Shown: in pieces, positions 1 to 14,300 of the stretch | Position numbering within the stretch: the stretch's first letter is position 1 | Layout of the letters: each line of letters begins with the position of its first letter | Position numbers and translations under genes: made by a program | The notes under the pieces: model-generated | Told to the model about the DNA's origin: nothing | Seen by the model: the letters and a program-made list of their open reading frames with translations, nothing else | Databases searched by the model: none | NCBI RefSeq assembly: GCF_028769735.1 | Contig: NC_088179.1 | Coordinates: forward strand, 5,836,001 to 5,900,000 | Source of the DNA: Zonotrichia leucophrys gambelii | Taxonomy: Eukaryota; Chordata; Aves; Passeriformes; Passerellidae | Direction of reading: 5' to 3' | Length of the DNA: 64,000 nt

Positions 1-101
1 AGCGTCCCTTGACTCCATGCACATGATAGGAGTGAGCCTGGGAGCACACATCTCTGGCTTTGTGGGACAGATGTTTGACGGCACACTGGGAAGAATCACA
101 G
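1..101 (+). CDS. LIPH: LIPH exon with catalytic serine (partial at window edge)
   Basis: Reading from base 2 gives [19 protein letters not shown] and onward to GRIT. GxSxG carries the serine nucleophile. The donor GT is at 102-103; the exon ends with one base of a Gly codon (phase 1). Its 5' limit cannot be seen. Confidence 0.9.
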
Positions 102-3100
102 GTGAGCCCTCCTCCAGCAGCCCTCCTGCCCCACGGACGGGCAGCGAGGTGGTGCCACGCCCATGGCTTTGTGCTGCAGGCCTGGACCCCGCGGGCCCCC
201 TGTACCGGGGCACGGCGCCGAGCGAGAGGCTGGACCCCACGGACGCACAGTTTGTGGATGTCATTCACTCCGACACCGACGGTAGGTGCCATTCCAGCTC
301 CCTCCTGCACACGGACACCCAGAGAGTGACTGGGAGGAGGGGAAGGGGGGCTGCTGGTGGACAGCAGCGCTGGGCTCCTGCTCCTTTGGCCCAGGAGCAC
401 TGCACGCTCCCTCACTGAGCCTGCGGGGCGCTGTGCTGCCCACGCTGTCCCAGCACTCCCTCGGGAGCTGCTGGTTTATTTGCATTCCAAAACGTGCTGC
501 TGACACAGCATTATCACCTGGCCCACGACTTACAAGGACTTCCTTAGGAACCGGTGGAGGAGGTCCTGCCAGAGCAGGACACACCAACACGCCACCAGGG
601 GATCAGGCTGCATCCGAGCACGCAGCACTTCCAGAGCTGGTCCCACAGCTCAGTGACACGCACAGCAAGTCAGTTATCCCCAGCCATGGTTCCCTGCATG
701 ATGCTTCCAGCCTCACCTCTTAAGGGCTAAACTTTCCTCTAGGGCAAATCTGGACTCTCCCTCAGCCCTGTCCTTTTCCAGACCCAGCAGCCAGGCCAGC
801 AGTGCGATGCCAAGCCCCCCATGCTGCTCCCATGGCACCCTACCTCTAACACTTGGCTTTCCCACCTAATTGCTGCCTCTCTTCTCCCAGCCCTTCCAGA
901 AGTCAGATTTCAGCAGCACAGCAACATCCAGGTTTCACATCCCTTTTCCTCTCCTGCACACAAGGGACACAAACCCCCACATTTTGTACTGTTGCATGCA
1001 CAGACTTATTTTAGGTAGTTGATACCATTGTTAAAATGACCCAGCTGGGACACAACTGTTTGGCCTGCTGCCTATACAGAGGGATGACATTTGTATTCCT
1101 GTACAACCAGGCATCTTAGAGCTAAATAACTACTATCTTTTCCACTTAGGTTGCTGTATTTCCTTCTTGTGCATTTTACACTTTAATGCTCCCTCCCTGA
1201 GCCCTGCTATTCCCTTTTGCCAGGACTGGGTTATGGAGAAGCACTGGGCCATATCGACTTCTACCCCAACGGCGGCACCGACCAGCCAGGCTGCCCACTG
1301 ACAATATTCTCTGGTAATTAATCTTGCCCTGAACTGCACAAACCCTCACAAAAATGTTGCCAATCAGAAAAAGAGGAGACAGCCAGAGAATCATCATCAC
1401 TGTTTAGAAAATACATGAAATCCATGGCAGCAATTTCTTCTCAGCGCTGGCAAGACAGAGGTTTAGGTGATGTGCAACAGGCAGAGATGAGAGTCAGGGT
1501 GACCTCTCTGTGCCCCTGTCACAGTGAAAGAGGGACTAATCCTCTGTGCAAAAAGTTATCAGGTAGATGTGTGCCTTTGTTTTGTGGCTATGTCCAGAAA
1601 ATCTGTGGGATTTTTTGTATCTAATTACTTGTAGCACATGAAAACCCAAGGACTAGCAGTGGAAAGGACCTGTTCAGAAAAAAGGCTCAAGATGAAGGTG
1701 GAGCAGGCAGTTATCCCAAATCAAAGACACCTTCCTTGGCAGTGACAGAAGGTGCAGTCTGGAAGGCACAGCCCTAGTCCTGAACAAAAGAAAGCTTTTT
1801 TTCCTTTCAGCCTGGCAGCAGAACTGGTTTGATGAAAGCTGGGTAAAAAAGATACCTTACAGAAGGAAATGCAGTATTGTGAATTCAACCCTTATCAAAC
1901 CCAAGACAATCTACATAGGAGAGCAGCCTGAGCCAAAAATCCCTAGGAAACGAGGCTTCACTGACTTTGCTGCTCATGCAACAACTCATTTTATTAGTTA
2001 TGTCTTTCTAAAGAGTTTTTTACACCAAAATGGAAAGTCATGTGCAAAGCTAAAGCAATATCCAGCTGTCAGGCCTGAGCTCAGAGAGGAGAGAACACCA
2101 GAGACACAAATTGATCCATAGTTGGATCCTCTGGAAATGCAGCAACCACACAAACAAATGTTTTAAAACCAAAAAGACAAAAGGAAAAGCAAAGCAGACA
2201 CAGGCAGAGCTAAATGCACTCAAAGGGAGAGGCTGCTGCCCACCTACTGTTCTGCCACAGCCCAGTGCTTCCCAGTGCAATTTGCTGGGTTCAGACTGTC
2301 CACTGGTGTGTCCTGAGGCATGAGGATTGCTAATGAAATATTTCTTCCCTGTACATGATGAAGGGTTGCAGTATTTTAAATGTGACCACCAGAGGTCTGT
2401 TTTCCTGTTCCTGTCCTCCCTGACACAGAACTGCAACATCACCACATACCCCTGCAACTCGTACAGGAACTACAGGAATGGCAAATGCACCAGCTGTGAA
2501 CCCTTCTGGCCCATGCCATGCCCCATCCTAGGTAAGGATCCAGGGAATGTCCATCCATCTCAATACTGAGCTGCCTGCTGGCACTGGAACTCGGAGGGTG
2601 ATGTTGTGCTGGAGGACTAACATACCATGGTGCTTTGCAAAAGCACCAGAGTTATTTCACTGAGGTGTTTGAGGTATCTCAGGCCTGCTCCTTGTAATAT
2701 TACAACATGTTATGATCTAGAACAGAAATCCACAGGTAAAGGGTCCAGAACTAGAAAAGCCAAAACTAGACTTGGGATCTTTACACTAAAGTTAGAGAAA
2801 CAGTGAATTTAGCTCCCTCAGTTGCAGACTTTGAGGGACAAGGGCCTGTTCTTGCTAAAATAAGATTTACAAGTAAATTCCCAGCAGCACAAATCCCTCT
2901 GTGCTCTAAAAGGAATGGCAAATGGGTGAACAAAGGGAATTTCTGGACTTGTCTGCCCCAGCCTGGGTGTGACAGCCCAGCCTCAGGCTGGCAGCTCTGA
3001 AATGTTGATGCTGAAACATCTGACACTTCCAGAAAGGAACTGGCAAAGCCAAGGGGGTGATTTTCATTCTGCACTGCAAAATGAAACCCTTGACCATGGA

Positions 3101-6100
3101 TAGCAGATGTGGAAAAAGATCAGCTTGAAGAAAGTGCTGAACAGTAACCAGGCATATTCACTGCTAAGCCTTTGGAGTACAGGAGGAAGTGTGTCATTGC
3201 TACTTGGCAGCTGGCACACCATGCACTATTTCTTAAAAACTTGCTTATTTTCAGCCACTTAGTGGCTCATCTACCTGTGCAGTAACTTGGTCTCATTTTC
3301 AAACTGTCACCTGCAGGTTATTATGCCTATGAGTGGAAAAGCTATTTAACACAACAGAGCCATCCAGTGACAAGTATGTTTTTTGACACAGCGGACAAAG
3401 GGCCGTTTTGCAGTAAGTGACTGAGATTTCTGAGATTCTTTTCTTTATGCATTGCCTCTGTCAGTAGCAGAGAGAGTTATTTGCTGGTGGTGTTATAAGC
3501 CAGCATTTTAGAAACTTCAGTTGCTGCTGGATGGAATTGGGTCCATCTGTGGTTTGCCATAACCTTCTTTTATCTGCCAACCTGTCCAGTTCTGGGAAAG
3601 CCTACTTGCTTACAGTTATAGGAAATTGGCTGAGAACTTTCAAATTAAGCATAAAAGTTCCCAAATCATGTTTCAAAGCAACATACCATTCTTTTGTGAA
3701 AGTAAGAGGTGTCTGGGAACAATAAGAGAGGTTGTACAGGTGAAAAAGCTACCCTGGAGGAAAGTGAGAGGTGCAGGGAGAGGAAGAGAATCTGTGGAAA
3801 AAAGGTTTCACCATGGTGAAAAGTTTCATCTCATTCCTCTGATTACCAACATAGCAGGGCATGGGCTGGGATTATGGCCTGAGCTCCAGTGCTGGTCAGC
3901 AAGTGAATGCAGACTGACAGATCAAAGAACAGAAAATTCTGCTCTGTGACACAGATGACAGGTACAAAGAACAGAAATGAAGGGTTCAGAGGGGGGACCA
4001 AAGAAAGAAATACAGTCTGGAAGTGAAGGGGGAGGCAGGCAGTGAAAGGCAGTGTGCTGGGAACCACACAGAGAGGCCATCCTGCATGGATAACCCTTGC
4101 TGCAGCGCTCTCCTGACACCTCCAGAGTGAAATCTCTGCAAAGGGAGGTGGAGAGCAGGGAGGAGAGAGGGATTTTCCAGATAAACTGCAGGAGCTGTGT
4201 CCATGCTCTGCCCCCAGCTCTGCTCCCAGCCAGTGCACAGCCTGGACAGCAGACTGAGCCCACAGGGTCTAACCCCACTCACCCTCCCTCCCCTCAGTGT
4301 ATCACTACCTGGTGGATATTATCACATGGAACAAAGACACCAGGAGAGGCACCTTCAGCATCGTGCTAGCTGACGAAGATGGGAGGAAGGCAGAATCAAA
4401 AGTTAATCCGTAAGTTTTACTAGTCTGAGCTTTTCTCAGTGTTAGTGCATCCCTTGGCACAACTGCAGCTGGCAGGAGGTGACACATCCTCCCCCAGTTT
4501 CTCTGCTGATACTTGCTGGTGCACATGGGATTTCCTGGCCCTAAGGGATTTCCACAGCCTCCCCCAGCATACAGCCCTGACAGCCCAGCCTTTTGGTTCT
4601 GGCCCTTCTCTGTCATCTTAAGGACTGAAGTGAACAATCTCAGCCAGCAGCACAGCTGCCCTAGGCTGCCACTAAAACAGAAGGAAAACATCTCCCCATG
4701 TTTCCTTCCTCTTAACAGTGAGTGTTCTGTTCTAGTCCCAGTGCCCAAGACAGCTGGGGATTAACCTGGGCCTGAATATGTCACATCCAAAATCAATTCA
4801 TTCCACTCAGAGAGACAAATTAATGGTGTTTATGTGACATGCAAATTCCTGATTGATCTGAACTACACTTCAGCCAAACAGACCTGCACAACTAGTTTCC
4901 CCAAGTTTCTCTAAGTGCACATTCCCTCAGGCATATCCAATACCTGCTTGCACTGGAGCAATCAGCATTGATCCCACACCAAGGCCAGAGCAGATTTCAT
5001 GCATATCTCAAAGTGACTCAGTGCTCAGGCCTGCACAGACAGCCAGGCACAAATATCACACGGGTCCAGTCCACTTGGGATCAAAGCAGAATCACAATGA
5101 AAATTCTGGTCTGGGACCAAATGGCATCCAACCTCTGTGTCCCCACTTCTACCCCAAAAACCTGAGGGCAGAAGTGGCTGAGCAGGTTGACACCAGGAGA
5201 CCCGAATCCAAACCCATTCCCTGTAAATCAGAAACTCATCACAAACTCAGGCCCCCTCCTCCAGCCTGTTTCTAATATTACAGTGACTACATTAAACCCA
5301 GTGCTATTCTCTTGGTGGCTCTCTGACACTCTCTCTTTTCTGCTTTACCTTTAGAGAAGCTGCCACCTTCCAGAAGTACAAACAAATCACTTTGCTCATT
5401 GGGTTTGACCAGGATCTTGAAAATGTGGAAAGAATTTCCTTGACATTTTCCACAGGATCTGTCATTGGCCCAAAATTCAAACTCAGGATTCTCCAGATGA
5501 GGTTCCACTCACTGACAAACCCAGAAAGGTGAGCAGATGTTTACAAACAAACCATTTCTGTTGGTACAGGCTGGACAGAAGTAATCTCCCAGATTCCTGG
5601 CCTAGCTATGTGCAGAAGAATTAGATTTATTTTACATTTAGTAATTCACATACACATATCTTGGGAATAAATTCCTCTTTAATGGAATCCCACAGCTGAA
5701 TACTTACCTGAATACAGGGAGCATGTCACATGTGATGTGACTGACGTGGCCTGACACCATAACCTTTGGTCAGGAAAATTACCTTTGGAAAGCTGCCCAG
5801 GCCTGAGCTCTATGATGGAGGGAAATGCAGAACTCTGGGAAGAACAGATATTCAGCCCCAAACACACATTTAATATCCCAATCAATTTGTATGGCTAGTG
5901 AAGCAGGGAGATTAATTTACTCCTGGAATTCCAGCAAGTGGGAGCTGCTGGCTGCTTTGCCCCAAAGCCCTGGCTGGTACCCACAACATCAGGGGTACTT
6001 CTCAAGCATTGCTGATGAGATTTCCATCACCTCATTAGCCTCTGTCTGCTCTGCTGTCCTACCCCTAAGCTTCCCACCTCTGGAGTTTGGGAGCTTTGCC

Positions 6101-7098
6101 TGAGCACAGAATCTCTTACCCTGCCCCTGTGTGCAAGGGCACTGTGGACACCACACCATGCTCTGAGTTTGGCTTAAAACATAGCTGGAAAATCACAGGG
6201 TGAAGCAAACAGACATCTAGAGCTGCAGAACATCTTTCTTTGCATTTCATGAGGTCTGCTACCCTTATCCTAGCCTTGGAACAAGGAAGAGATTGTACAT
6301 CTTCTAAACAAGGTCCTGCAGCTCTCCCCTTGCTGCCACTCCTTGCCTCCTGTCCCACACCTCCACAGTCACTTCCAGCCCAGATACACATTTGGTCTGT
6401 TAAAAAGCAGACACAAATGCCCCAATATTTAATGACAAGATGCTGTCTCTCCCCAGTGAGGGGCTGCCACAGGCCATAAACACAGTTCAGGACTTTCAAC
6501 ACATCACCTAATCAGTCATTGCCACGGGGAGGGATATCCTGCCCTCTCCCCTTCCCTGTTGCTCAACCCACTACACAGGGCTAATGTTCACACCTCCCCA
6601 GTGAAAGCCCAAGTATTTCCTCAGGGTTTTTGGGTGGACTAGCTCCAGACCAGATCTGTGTTTGGACCCTGGTCAGAGCAGTGGCAGAATTTCTCATGCC
6701 TGGAGCAGGGAAGGGGCAGGAACAGGCAGGTGGGCTGGAAGGACCTCCTTGTTTTGTGGACTGGATTAAAGGGAACCATGGACTCTGCAGCCAGTGCCTG
6801 CTTGTTTGCTGGATTTTTTGTGATCCTTTTTTTCTACAAGCAAAAGATAACACAGAACAGAATGGTAAAACGCTCAAGGTATCTCTAGCTTAAAGCCAAC
6901 CTCCCTTCAGGTGGACTTGGAGCCAGTTCTCTTGAGATGATGACTTATTTTATGTAAGCCTCCAGCAGGTGGGGAGATGACAGAAAACAGCACTTTTTTT
7001 CACTTTTGCCCGTGTTTTCACACAGACCCCAGCTGTGCCGATACGACCTGGTCCTGACTGAGAACACCCAGAGAACCTTCAAGCCCATCCCATGCTGA
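1..7098 (+). CDS. LIPH: Lipase H (membrane-associated phosphatidic-acid-selective phospholipase A1 alpha), 5'-truncated by window edge
   Basis: Eight exons join in frame: 1-101, 180-281, 1224-1313, 2364-2531, 3317-3412, 4298-4409, 5355-5528, 7026-7098 (stop TGA 7096-7098). They give 304 residues; human LIPH has 451, so about 147 N-terminal residues lie left of the window. Seen: the nucleophile elbow GVSLG (Ser codon 35-37), catalytic Asp in LDPAGP (185-187) and catalytic His in CDHQRS (2387-2389). Twelve residues separate the two lid cysteines, the short lid that marks the PA-PLA1 subfamily rather than triglyceride lipases. The last four exons encode the C-terminal PLAT-like domain. In the family the enzyme is secreted or membrane-associated and cleaves phosphatidic acid to 2-acyl lysophosphatidic acid, which signals through LPAR6. 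Adjacent TMEM41A and MAP3K13 favour LIPH over the paralogue LIPI. The C-terminus (ending KPIPC) is a few residues shorter than in human. Confidence 0.93.
180..281 (+). CDS. LIPH: LIPH exon with catalytic aspartate
   Basis: Preceded by AG at 178-179 and followed by GT at 282-283. It encodes [20 protein letters not shown] then [14 protein letters not shown]; the first LDP Asp is the family's catalytic acid. Intron 102-179 is only 78 bp. Confidence 0.93.
314..1223 (+). other. LIPH: LIPH intron (between Asp exon and lid exon)
   Basis: The intron proper is 282-1223. Anonymous sequence with pyrimidine-rich stretches; no repeat or exon recognised inside. Confidence 0.7.
1224..1313 (+). CDS. LIPH: LIPH exon leading into the lid
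   Basis: Encodes [17 protein letters not shown] and [12 protein letters not shown]. The Cys of GCP opens the short lid loop. AG at 1222-1223, donor GT at 1314-1315; phase 1 at both ends. Confidence 0.93.
1314..2363 (+). other. LIPH: LIPH intron (between lid exon and His exon)
   Basis: About 1.05 kb without recognisable repeats or extra exons. An open frame at 1879-2121 has no family resemblance and is treated as intronic. Confidence 0.7.
2364..2531 (+). CDS. LIPH: LIPH exon with lid end and catalytic histidine
   Basis: Encodes [17 protein letters not shown] and a Cys-rich continuation ([16 protein letters not shown]). The His of CDHQRS completes the catalytic triad. NIT is an N-glycosylation sequon, consistent with secretion. 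AG at 2362-2363, donor GT at 2532-2533. Confidence 0.93.
2532..3316 (+). other. LIPH: LIPH intron before the 3317 exon
   Basis: Nothing recognised inside these 785 bp. Confidence 0.65.
3317..3412 (+). CDS. LIPH: LIPH exon, end of catalytic domain
   Basis: Encodes [15 protein letters not shown], then [16 protein letters not shown] acceptor directly before 3317 and GTAAGT donor at 3413. It ends on the first base of an ATG (Met) codon finished by the next exon. Confidence 0.92.
3413..4297 (+). other. LIPH: LIPH intron before the 4298 exon
   Basis: Nothing recognised in 885 bp apart from a strong pyrimidine tract at the acceptor. Confidence 0.65.
4298..4409 (+). CDS. LIPH: LIPH exon, start of PLAT-like domain
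   Basis: Encodes [18 protein letters not shown], then a beta-strand-rich stretch ending in KVNP. Pyrimidine-rich CCCCTCAG acceptor; GTAAGT donor at 4410. Confidence 0.92.
4410..5354 (+). other. LIPH: LIPH intron before the 5355 exon
   Basis: Nothing recognised in 945 bp. Confidence 0.65.
5355..5528 (+). CDS. LIPH: LIPH exon, PLAT-like domain core
   Basis: Encodes [20 protein letters not shown] and on to [20 protein letters not shown], matching the C-terminal domain of mammalian LIPH. Acceptor TTTAG at 5350-5354, donor GTGAGC at 5529. Confidence 0.93.
5529..7025 (+). other. LIPH: LIPH last intron
   Basis: About 1.5 kb. It holds the perfect palindrome TCACATGTGA at 5726-5735; otherwise nothing recognised. 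Confidence 0.65.
7026..7098 (+). CDS. LIPH: LIPH terminal coding exon
   Basis: Encodes [18 protein letters not shown] then KPIPC and TGA (7096-7098). Acceptor CACAG at 7021-7025. The 3'UTR continues to the AATAAA at 7251. Confidence 0.92.
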
Positions 7099-7250
7099 AG
7101 CAGGAGCCGAGTGCCGAGGACGCTGTGCCCGGACGGGGCAGACATTTCCCCGCCGTGTGGGACTCACCTTGCGGGCCCCGGGCGCCTTCTGAGGGGGCCG
7201 AGCAGCGGGACCGCTCTCCACGCAGCGTACAAACGGGCTGGGGGAGTGAC

Positions 7251-7256
7251 AATAAA
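7251..7256 (+). terminator. LIPH: LIPH poly(A) signal AATAAA
   Basis: Canonical AATAAA 153 bp after the LIPH stop, followed by G/T-containing sequence. It is the only canonical hexamer between the LIPH stop and the TMEM41A start, so the LIPH 3'UTR is short (about 175 nt). Confidence 0.8.
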
Positions 7257-7579
7257 ACCATGGGGGCACACGGCTTTAAAGCGTGGCTTTAAAAGGGGGG
7301 CTTAAAGTGAGGGTTTCAAACGGGGATGTAAAGCGTGCGTCCGCGGCTTGGCGCCCTCAGGAGCAGCAGGTGCCAGCCAGCCCCACTAATGCCCCGCAGC
7401 CCCCTCAGGCCCACACCCACCATCACTGCCCCGGCCCTGCCCCTCGCAGAGGCCCCGCCCCGCGCCTGCGCACCCACTCGGGGCGCTGAGGGCGGCACGG
7501 CCGGGCCGGGAAGTGCTGGGTTTGCTCGGCTCGGCTCGGCTTCGTCCGGCGGTGCCGGCAGCGGCGGCCCCGACCCGGG

Positions 7580-10195
<2,616 letters not shown>

Positions 10196-10456
10196 TGGTT
10201 TAGGTGCCCCAGTTTTGGGGTAAAAGCTGCAGGACTCTCTTCCCAGGGGTTATATTCTGCATGCTCTGTGCCACCAAGGACAGTGGCAATTTTTAATCAT
10301 CCTTCTCATCTCTGAGGAGGTGTCCGTTCTTATTTTTAATGAATGTTTATCTGTGCGTGTATCTGCACGGAGAGAGATGTACAGGGGTTTTGTGAACACT
10401 CAGTTAATTTGCCTGTTTCATTTAAATCAGTCTCCTGTGTGCCTGAGGCTGTGGGG

Positions 10457-10919
10457 AATAAAAGGAGTACTGGCATCCTGTGAGGAAGGCAAACCAGAAC
10501 CCAGCTGTGCATCACTGGCCAAGCACAACCCTGCGGGCAGCAGGCAGGCTCTGCTCCCTCCAACTGCAGACAGATTTAGCATTTTTGGCTGAAATGATGA
10601 GCCATGTGCTCCTGTGCAGCTGTACAAGCACCAAGTTGAAAAAATAATGGTGTTTCAGGGTGCAGATGTAGAAGATTCTTCTTTGATTCCCATGTTAAAC
10701 CAGCACACTCTGCAGCAAAATGCTGGGGATTTGAGCTGTCTGAATCAGTCATGTCAAAACACTTGAGACAGCTTCTCTGGTCTGCCAGTGGCTGCTACTC
10801 CCCATAGAGAATAAAGGGGTAAAGAACACGAATGGATGTGCCTGACTGGGAGAGATGTGTCCTTGAAAAGCACCTTGAAACCCACACATTTGCTCCTGTA
10901 TAACTAGGATTCAAATAAA
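10457..10919 (+). terminator. TMEM41A: TMEM41A poly(A) signals
   Basis: Three AATAAA hexamers follow the stop: 10457-10462, 10810-10815 and 10914-10919. They would give 3'UTRs of about 0.28, 0.63 and 0.74 kb. Which is used cannot be told from sequence. Confidence 0.65.
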
Positions 10920-10950
10920 GAGGTGGGCTCTGTCCCACCTGTGGAGATCC

Positions 10951-11135
10951 CAGAATGGTTTGGGTTGGAAGGGATCCTAAAGCTCATCTTGTTTCAGCCC
11001 CTGCCATGGGCAGGGACACTTCCACTATCCCAGGTTGCTCCAAGCCCCATCCATCCTGGCCTGGGACACCTTCAGGGATCCAGGGGCAGCCACAGCTTCT
11101 CTGAACAACCTGTGCCAGGGCCTCACCCCCCTCCT
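10951..11135 (-). mobile_element. CR1 LINE 3' fragment between TMEM41A and MAP3K13 ends
   Basis: Reversed CR1 tail: AGAATGGTTTGGGTTGGAAG, then CCATGGGCAGGGACAC and CCAAGCCCCATCCATCC. It lies in the short gap between the convergent 3' ends. Confidence 0.88.
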
Positions 11136-11335
11136 CCCACTGGGATGATACTCTGCTCTTGGGGTTTAGGTATTTGCTCTCCATGAGAAGTTCCACTTGG
11201 AGGATAAAGTAACCTTCCTGGTATGAAAAGGGGCAGGTGGGAGACCCCAGAGCAAGGTTTCATGACATCCCAAAGTCCATGGGAACCCATTCCCAGATCA
11301 CCAGACCAGCCTGCAGCATTGAAGTACACTGGCTT

Positions 11336-11341
11336 TTTATT
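11336..11341 (-). terminator. MAP3K13: Candidate MAP3K13 poly(A) signal
   Basis: AATAAA on the - strand with a G/T-rich element just downstream. It lies about 420 bp from the last TMEM41A signal (10914-10919) on the opposite strand. Confidence 0.55.
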
Positions 11342-14300
11342 CCATGCATTGTTTGCTTTGATAGTCATTCTTGTTTCCATCACTGTACACTGGTCAATAC
11401 AAAAAAAAAAATCAAGTTTGTCTCAGGAATCCACAGAGCAGGGAGGAGGGGATGAACACTACTGGACAGGGCCAAGATGAAATGGGTACTTAACACGACA
11501 GTGGGGAGGGCAACATTCAGCTCTGGGAGAAAATCTAGGCTAGTGTTCAGGAGCTGTCAGCAGCCACGAGAACGGGATCAGGGTACTCGGGATGCTGGAA
11601 AGGAAACCCACAGTTTACTCCGGCCCTGGAATGCGCTGTTACTACAAGGAGTAAGCAGGCTCACCTGCACCTCTCAATCCAGACCCTGCCAGGAGAGGAA
11701 GTGCAAGGAACCACAGCAGAGGTGCCCATACAGCAGTGTGGGGACTGTCTGTGCAATCCCAGGGAGGTGTCACTAAGGAAAATCCTACACAACCCTCCCA
11801 GAACTGACAGGAACCACCCCGGGAATGTGGGGCTGCTGAGCCAGCTCTGCCCACACACAGCGAGGCCATGGGAGGTGTGCAGGGGAGGCTGGGGTGGCAC
11901 CTCCATGGGCAGGGGCAAGGGCTGCCCTAGTGGCATTCCCAGAGGGATGCAGGGGCAGGAGCAGCAGGAGGAGCAGCGACACTGGACTGGAACACTGCAA
12001 TGACCCGGGGCTGTAAGAATAGGGCTAAGTGTGGCAGGCTGGAGGGGGAGGGATCAGCTGCATCCAGGACAGCTGGCCCAGAAGGGTCTCAAAATCCCAA
12101 ACACCAAAGCTCTGCAAGCCCGATGGAGCTTCAGCCCATGGTGGAGCCTACAAAGAGACCACAGGTGCCCAAGTCCCTCAGGGACTGGATCACCACAGGC
12201 CAGAGGCCCTGGGGACAGTGACAGGCCTGAGCTGGAGGCAGCTCTGCTTTGGGGCTGTTTGTGGGACTGCCCAAGGATACCAGTGCTGCCCGTGGGTCTC
12301 CCAGAGCCTGCCAGGTCTCAGCACAGTCTATCCAGGGGCACAGGGCTTGGCAATCTCTGGTGGGGACACCTGATGGCAGTTCTCCAACTCTCTTTACAAC
12401 ACAAGGTATTATGTGCACACAGTTCTCCACTGCTAAATTCCCACACCTTGGCCTCCAGCCTCCTGAGTAACCATCTGCACCACCAAACCCCCTCTCACAC
12501 CACAACAGCAAAGCCATCTCTGGCCCTGCCAGCTCCTCCTGCCACTGGCTGAGAGACAAAGAACATTGGGGAGGAGAAACAGAGGGTGGGAAGAGAGAGA
12601 GAAGGAGCCAGGAAAGAGCTTCACTCCTCACAGGGTTCTGCCCCTGCCCAGAGCAGGGTGAGCAAGTCACTCCCTCCCCAGGAGCCTGTTTGGTCCTACC
12701 CAGGTGATCCACTGCATGGACCCACTGCCCAGGGCAACTGCCTGCCTCCCTGACATTGTTTTGGATGCTCTGGCCAGGGAACACTTGTCACAGTTATTCA
12801 CTTTGTAATCAATTCAAAAGCCCCTCACTCCCTGACCACCCTTCCCACATTCCCACCAGTTCAGTGGCTGCCAACCATCAGCAACACGAGCAAACTGCAG
12901 CTCTGCCCACGAGGAACCTGACTGCAGCATCCAGCCCTCTCTGTTCTCTGCCCTGGAGTAACAGCATCCCTGGAAATCACGAGGCAGCAACTCCTGACAG
13001 CCACTGAGCCCAGCTCTGCTCCCACCCCTCTGGCGAGCAGGGAGAAGGTAACATCACACACAGAGATTACAATTGTGCTAGCGGTGAAGCCAACCTTCTG
13101 ATCTACAGAAATGATAATAAATAATAAAATAACATCATAACTTAAGATCTGTCTGTAGTCCAGCTACAAAAATTTAAAAATATGGGATAATTTAACTCAT
13201 ACAATACTGCTCTCTGTATAGTAAGACATTTTCCTTCACTTTGCCATGAGGCTATAAATTACCACAGTTAAGTTCAAACCAATATTTTAACATAAAATGT
13301 AAACAAACAAAGCAACAGAAGTACCTGTCCATGGTCCATTCCTGCCGTTCACCTCTGGCTGGCTGTGCCAGCACACTGGGAAGGGCAGAGGGAGAGCTCT
13401 TGCAGGGGGACATCAACTAAGGAAGGGGAAGGGAACGTGCTCTATCGTTTTGTTCTCTTTCAATATTGTTTTAGAAGAGTAGTGTTTGAAGGGAAGGCAC
13501 TATGAGTTCTATCAGAAAACAAATTTTTCTCATCTGCCAATGCCTCGGCCTGTCACATACCAGTACTATCCTCACTTGCACCTGCAGAGTTTCAGCTTGG
13601 AGGAGAAACAGAGGCCTCGGGGCACACCCGAGACGCAGCGGTGCCACGGCCATGCCAGGATTCCCTGCACAAGGCCTGCCATGAAGGGCAGGCAGCTGCT
13701 AATGCTTCCAAGAATGTACAGTGAATAAGGAGACAGGGCAGGGCTGATGCTCTCAGCCAGGCCAGCGATTCCCAGTCTTCCCCCTCAACACACAGCCCTC
13801 TGCTGGTTCTCAATGCTGCTGTAGGTGAGAGGCTGCTTCTCCCAGTCCACTCCAGGCGTCTCCAGCGTCCTCCCCAGAAGTGCTCGGGCTCTGCGGAATG
13901 TGCTTTCCATGCTTTGCAAGTCCTTGCTTGGCCAACACTGAGTTGATTGATTTCTTTGACTGACTGAAACAGACAGGAGGTAAGAGGAGGAAGTAAACTG
14001 GGAAATGGCACACTGCATCTGAGAGAGGTTTCCCTGCTCAGCTGGAGGTTGACACTCCCAGAGTGAAGCAAGGACGGTGGTAAGAAGTGCTCTGATACCA
14101 ATTCTCAAGAGGACGAGGTTAGAATACATTTGCAGGATCTCACAACAAAATGCTGATTAAAAAAAGAAACTAAAAATCCTTAAAATAAAACCCATCATTA
14201 CATTCCTGGGGATGTATCGACTCAGAAGACCCTGGTTGTTAGCACCTCAGTACCAGTTTTCTCCAGGAACATGTCCACCTTCTGATTAAAAATGACCCAG

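Noticed and set aside
12131..12784. 217-codon open frame in the MAP3K13 3'UTR region
   Set aside because: No recognisable domain, no splice context, and it lies inside the inferred 3'UTR.
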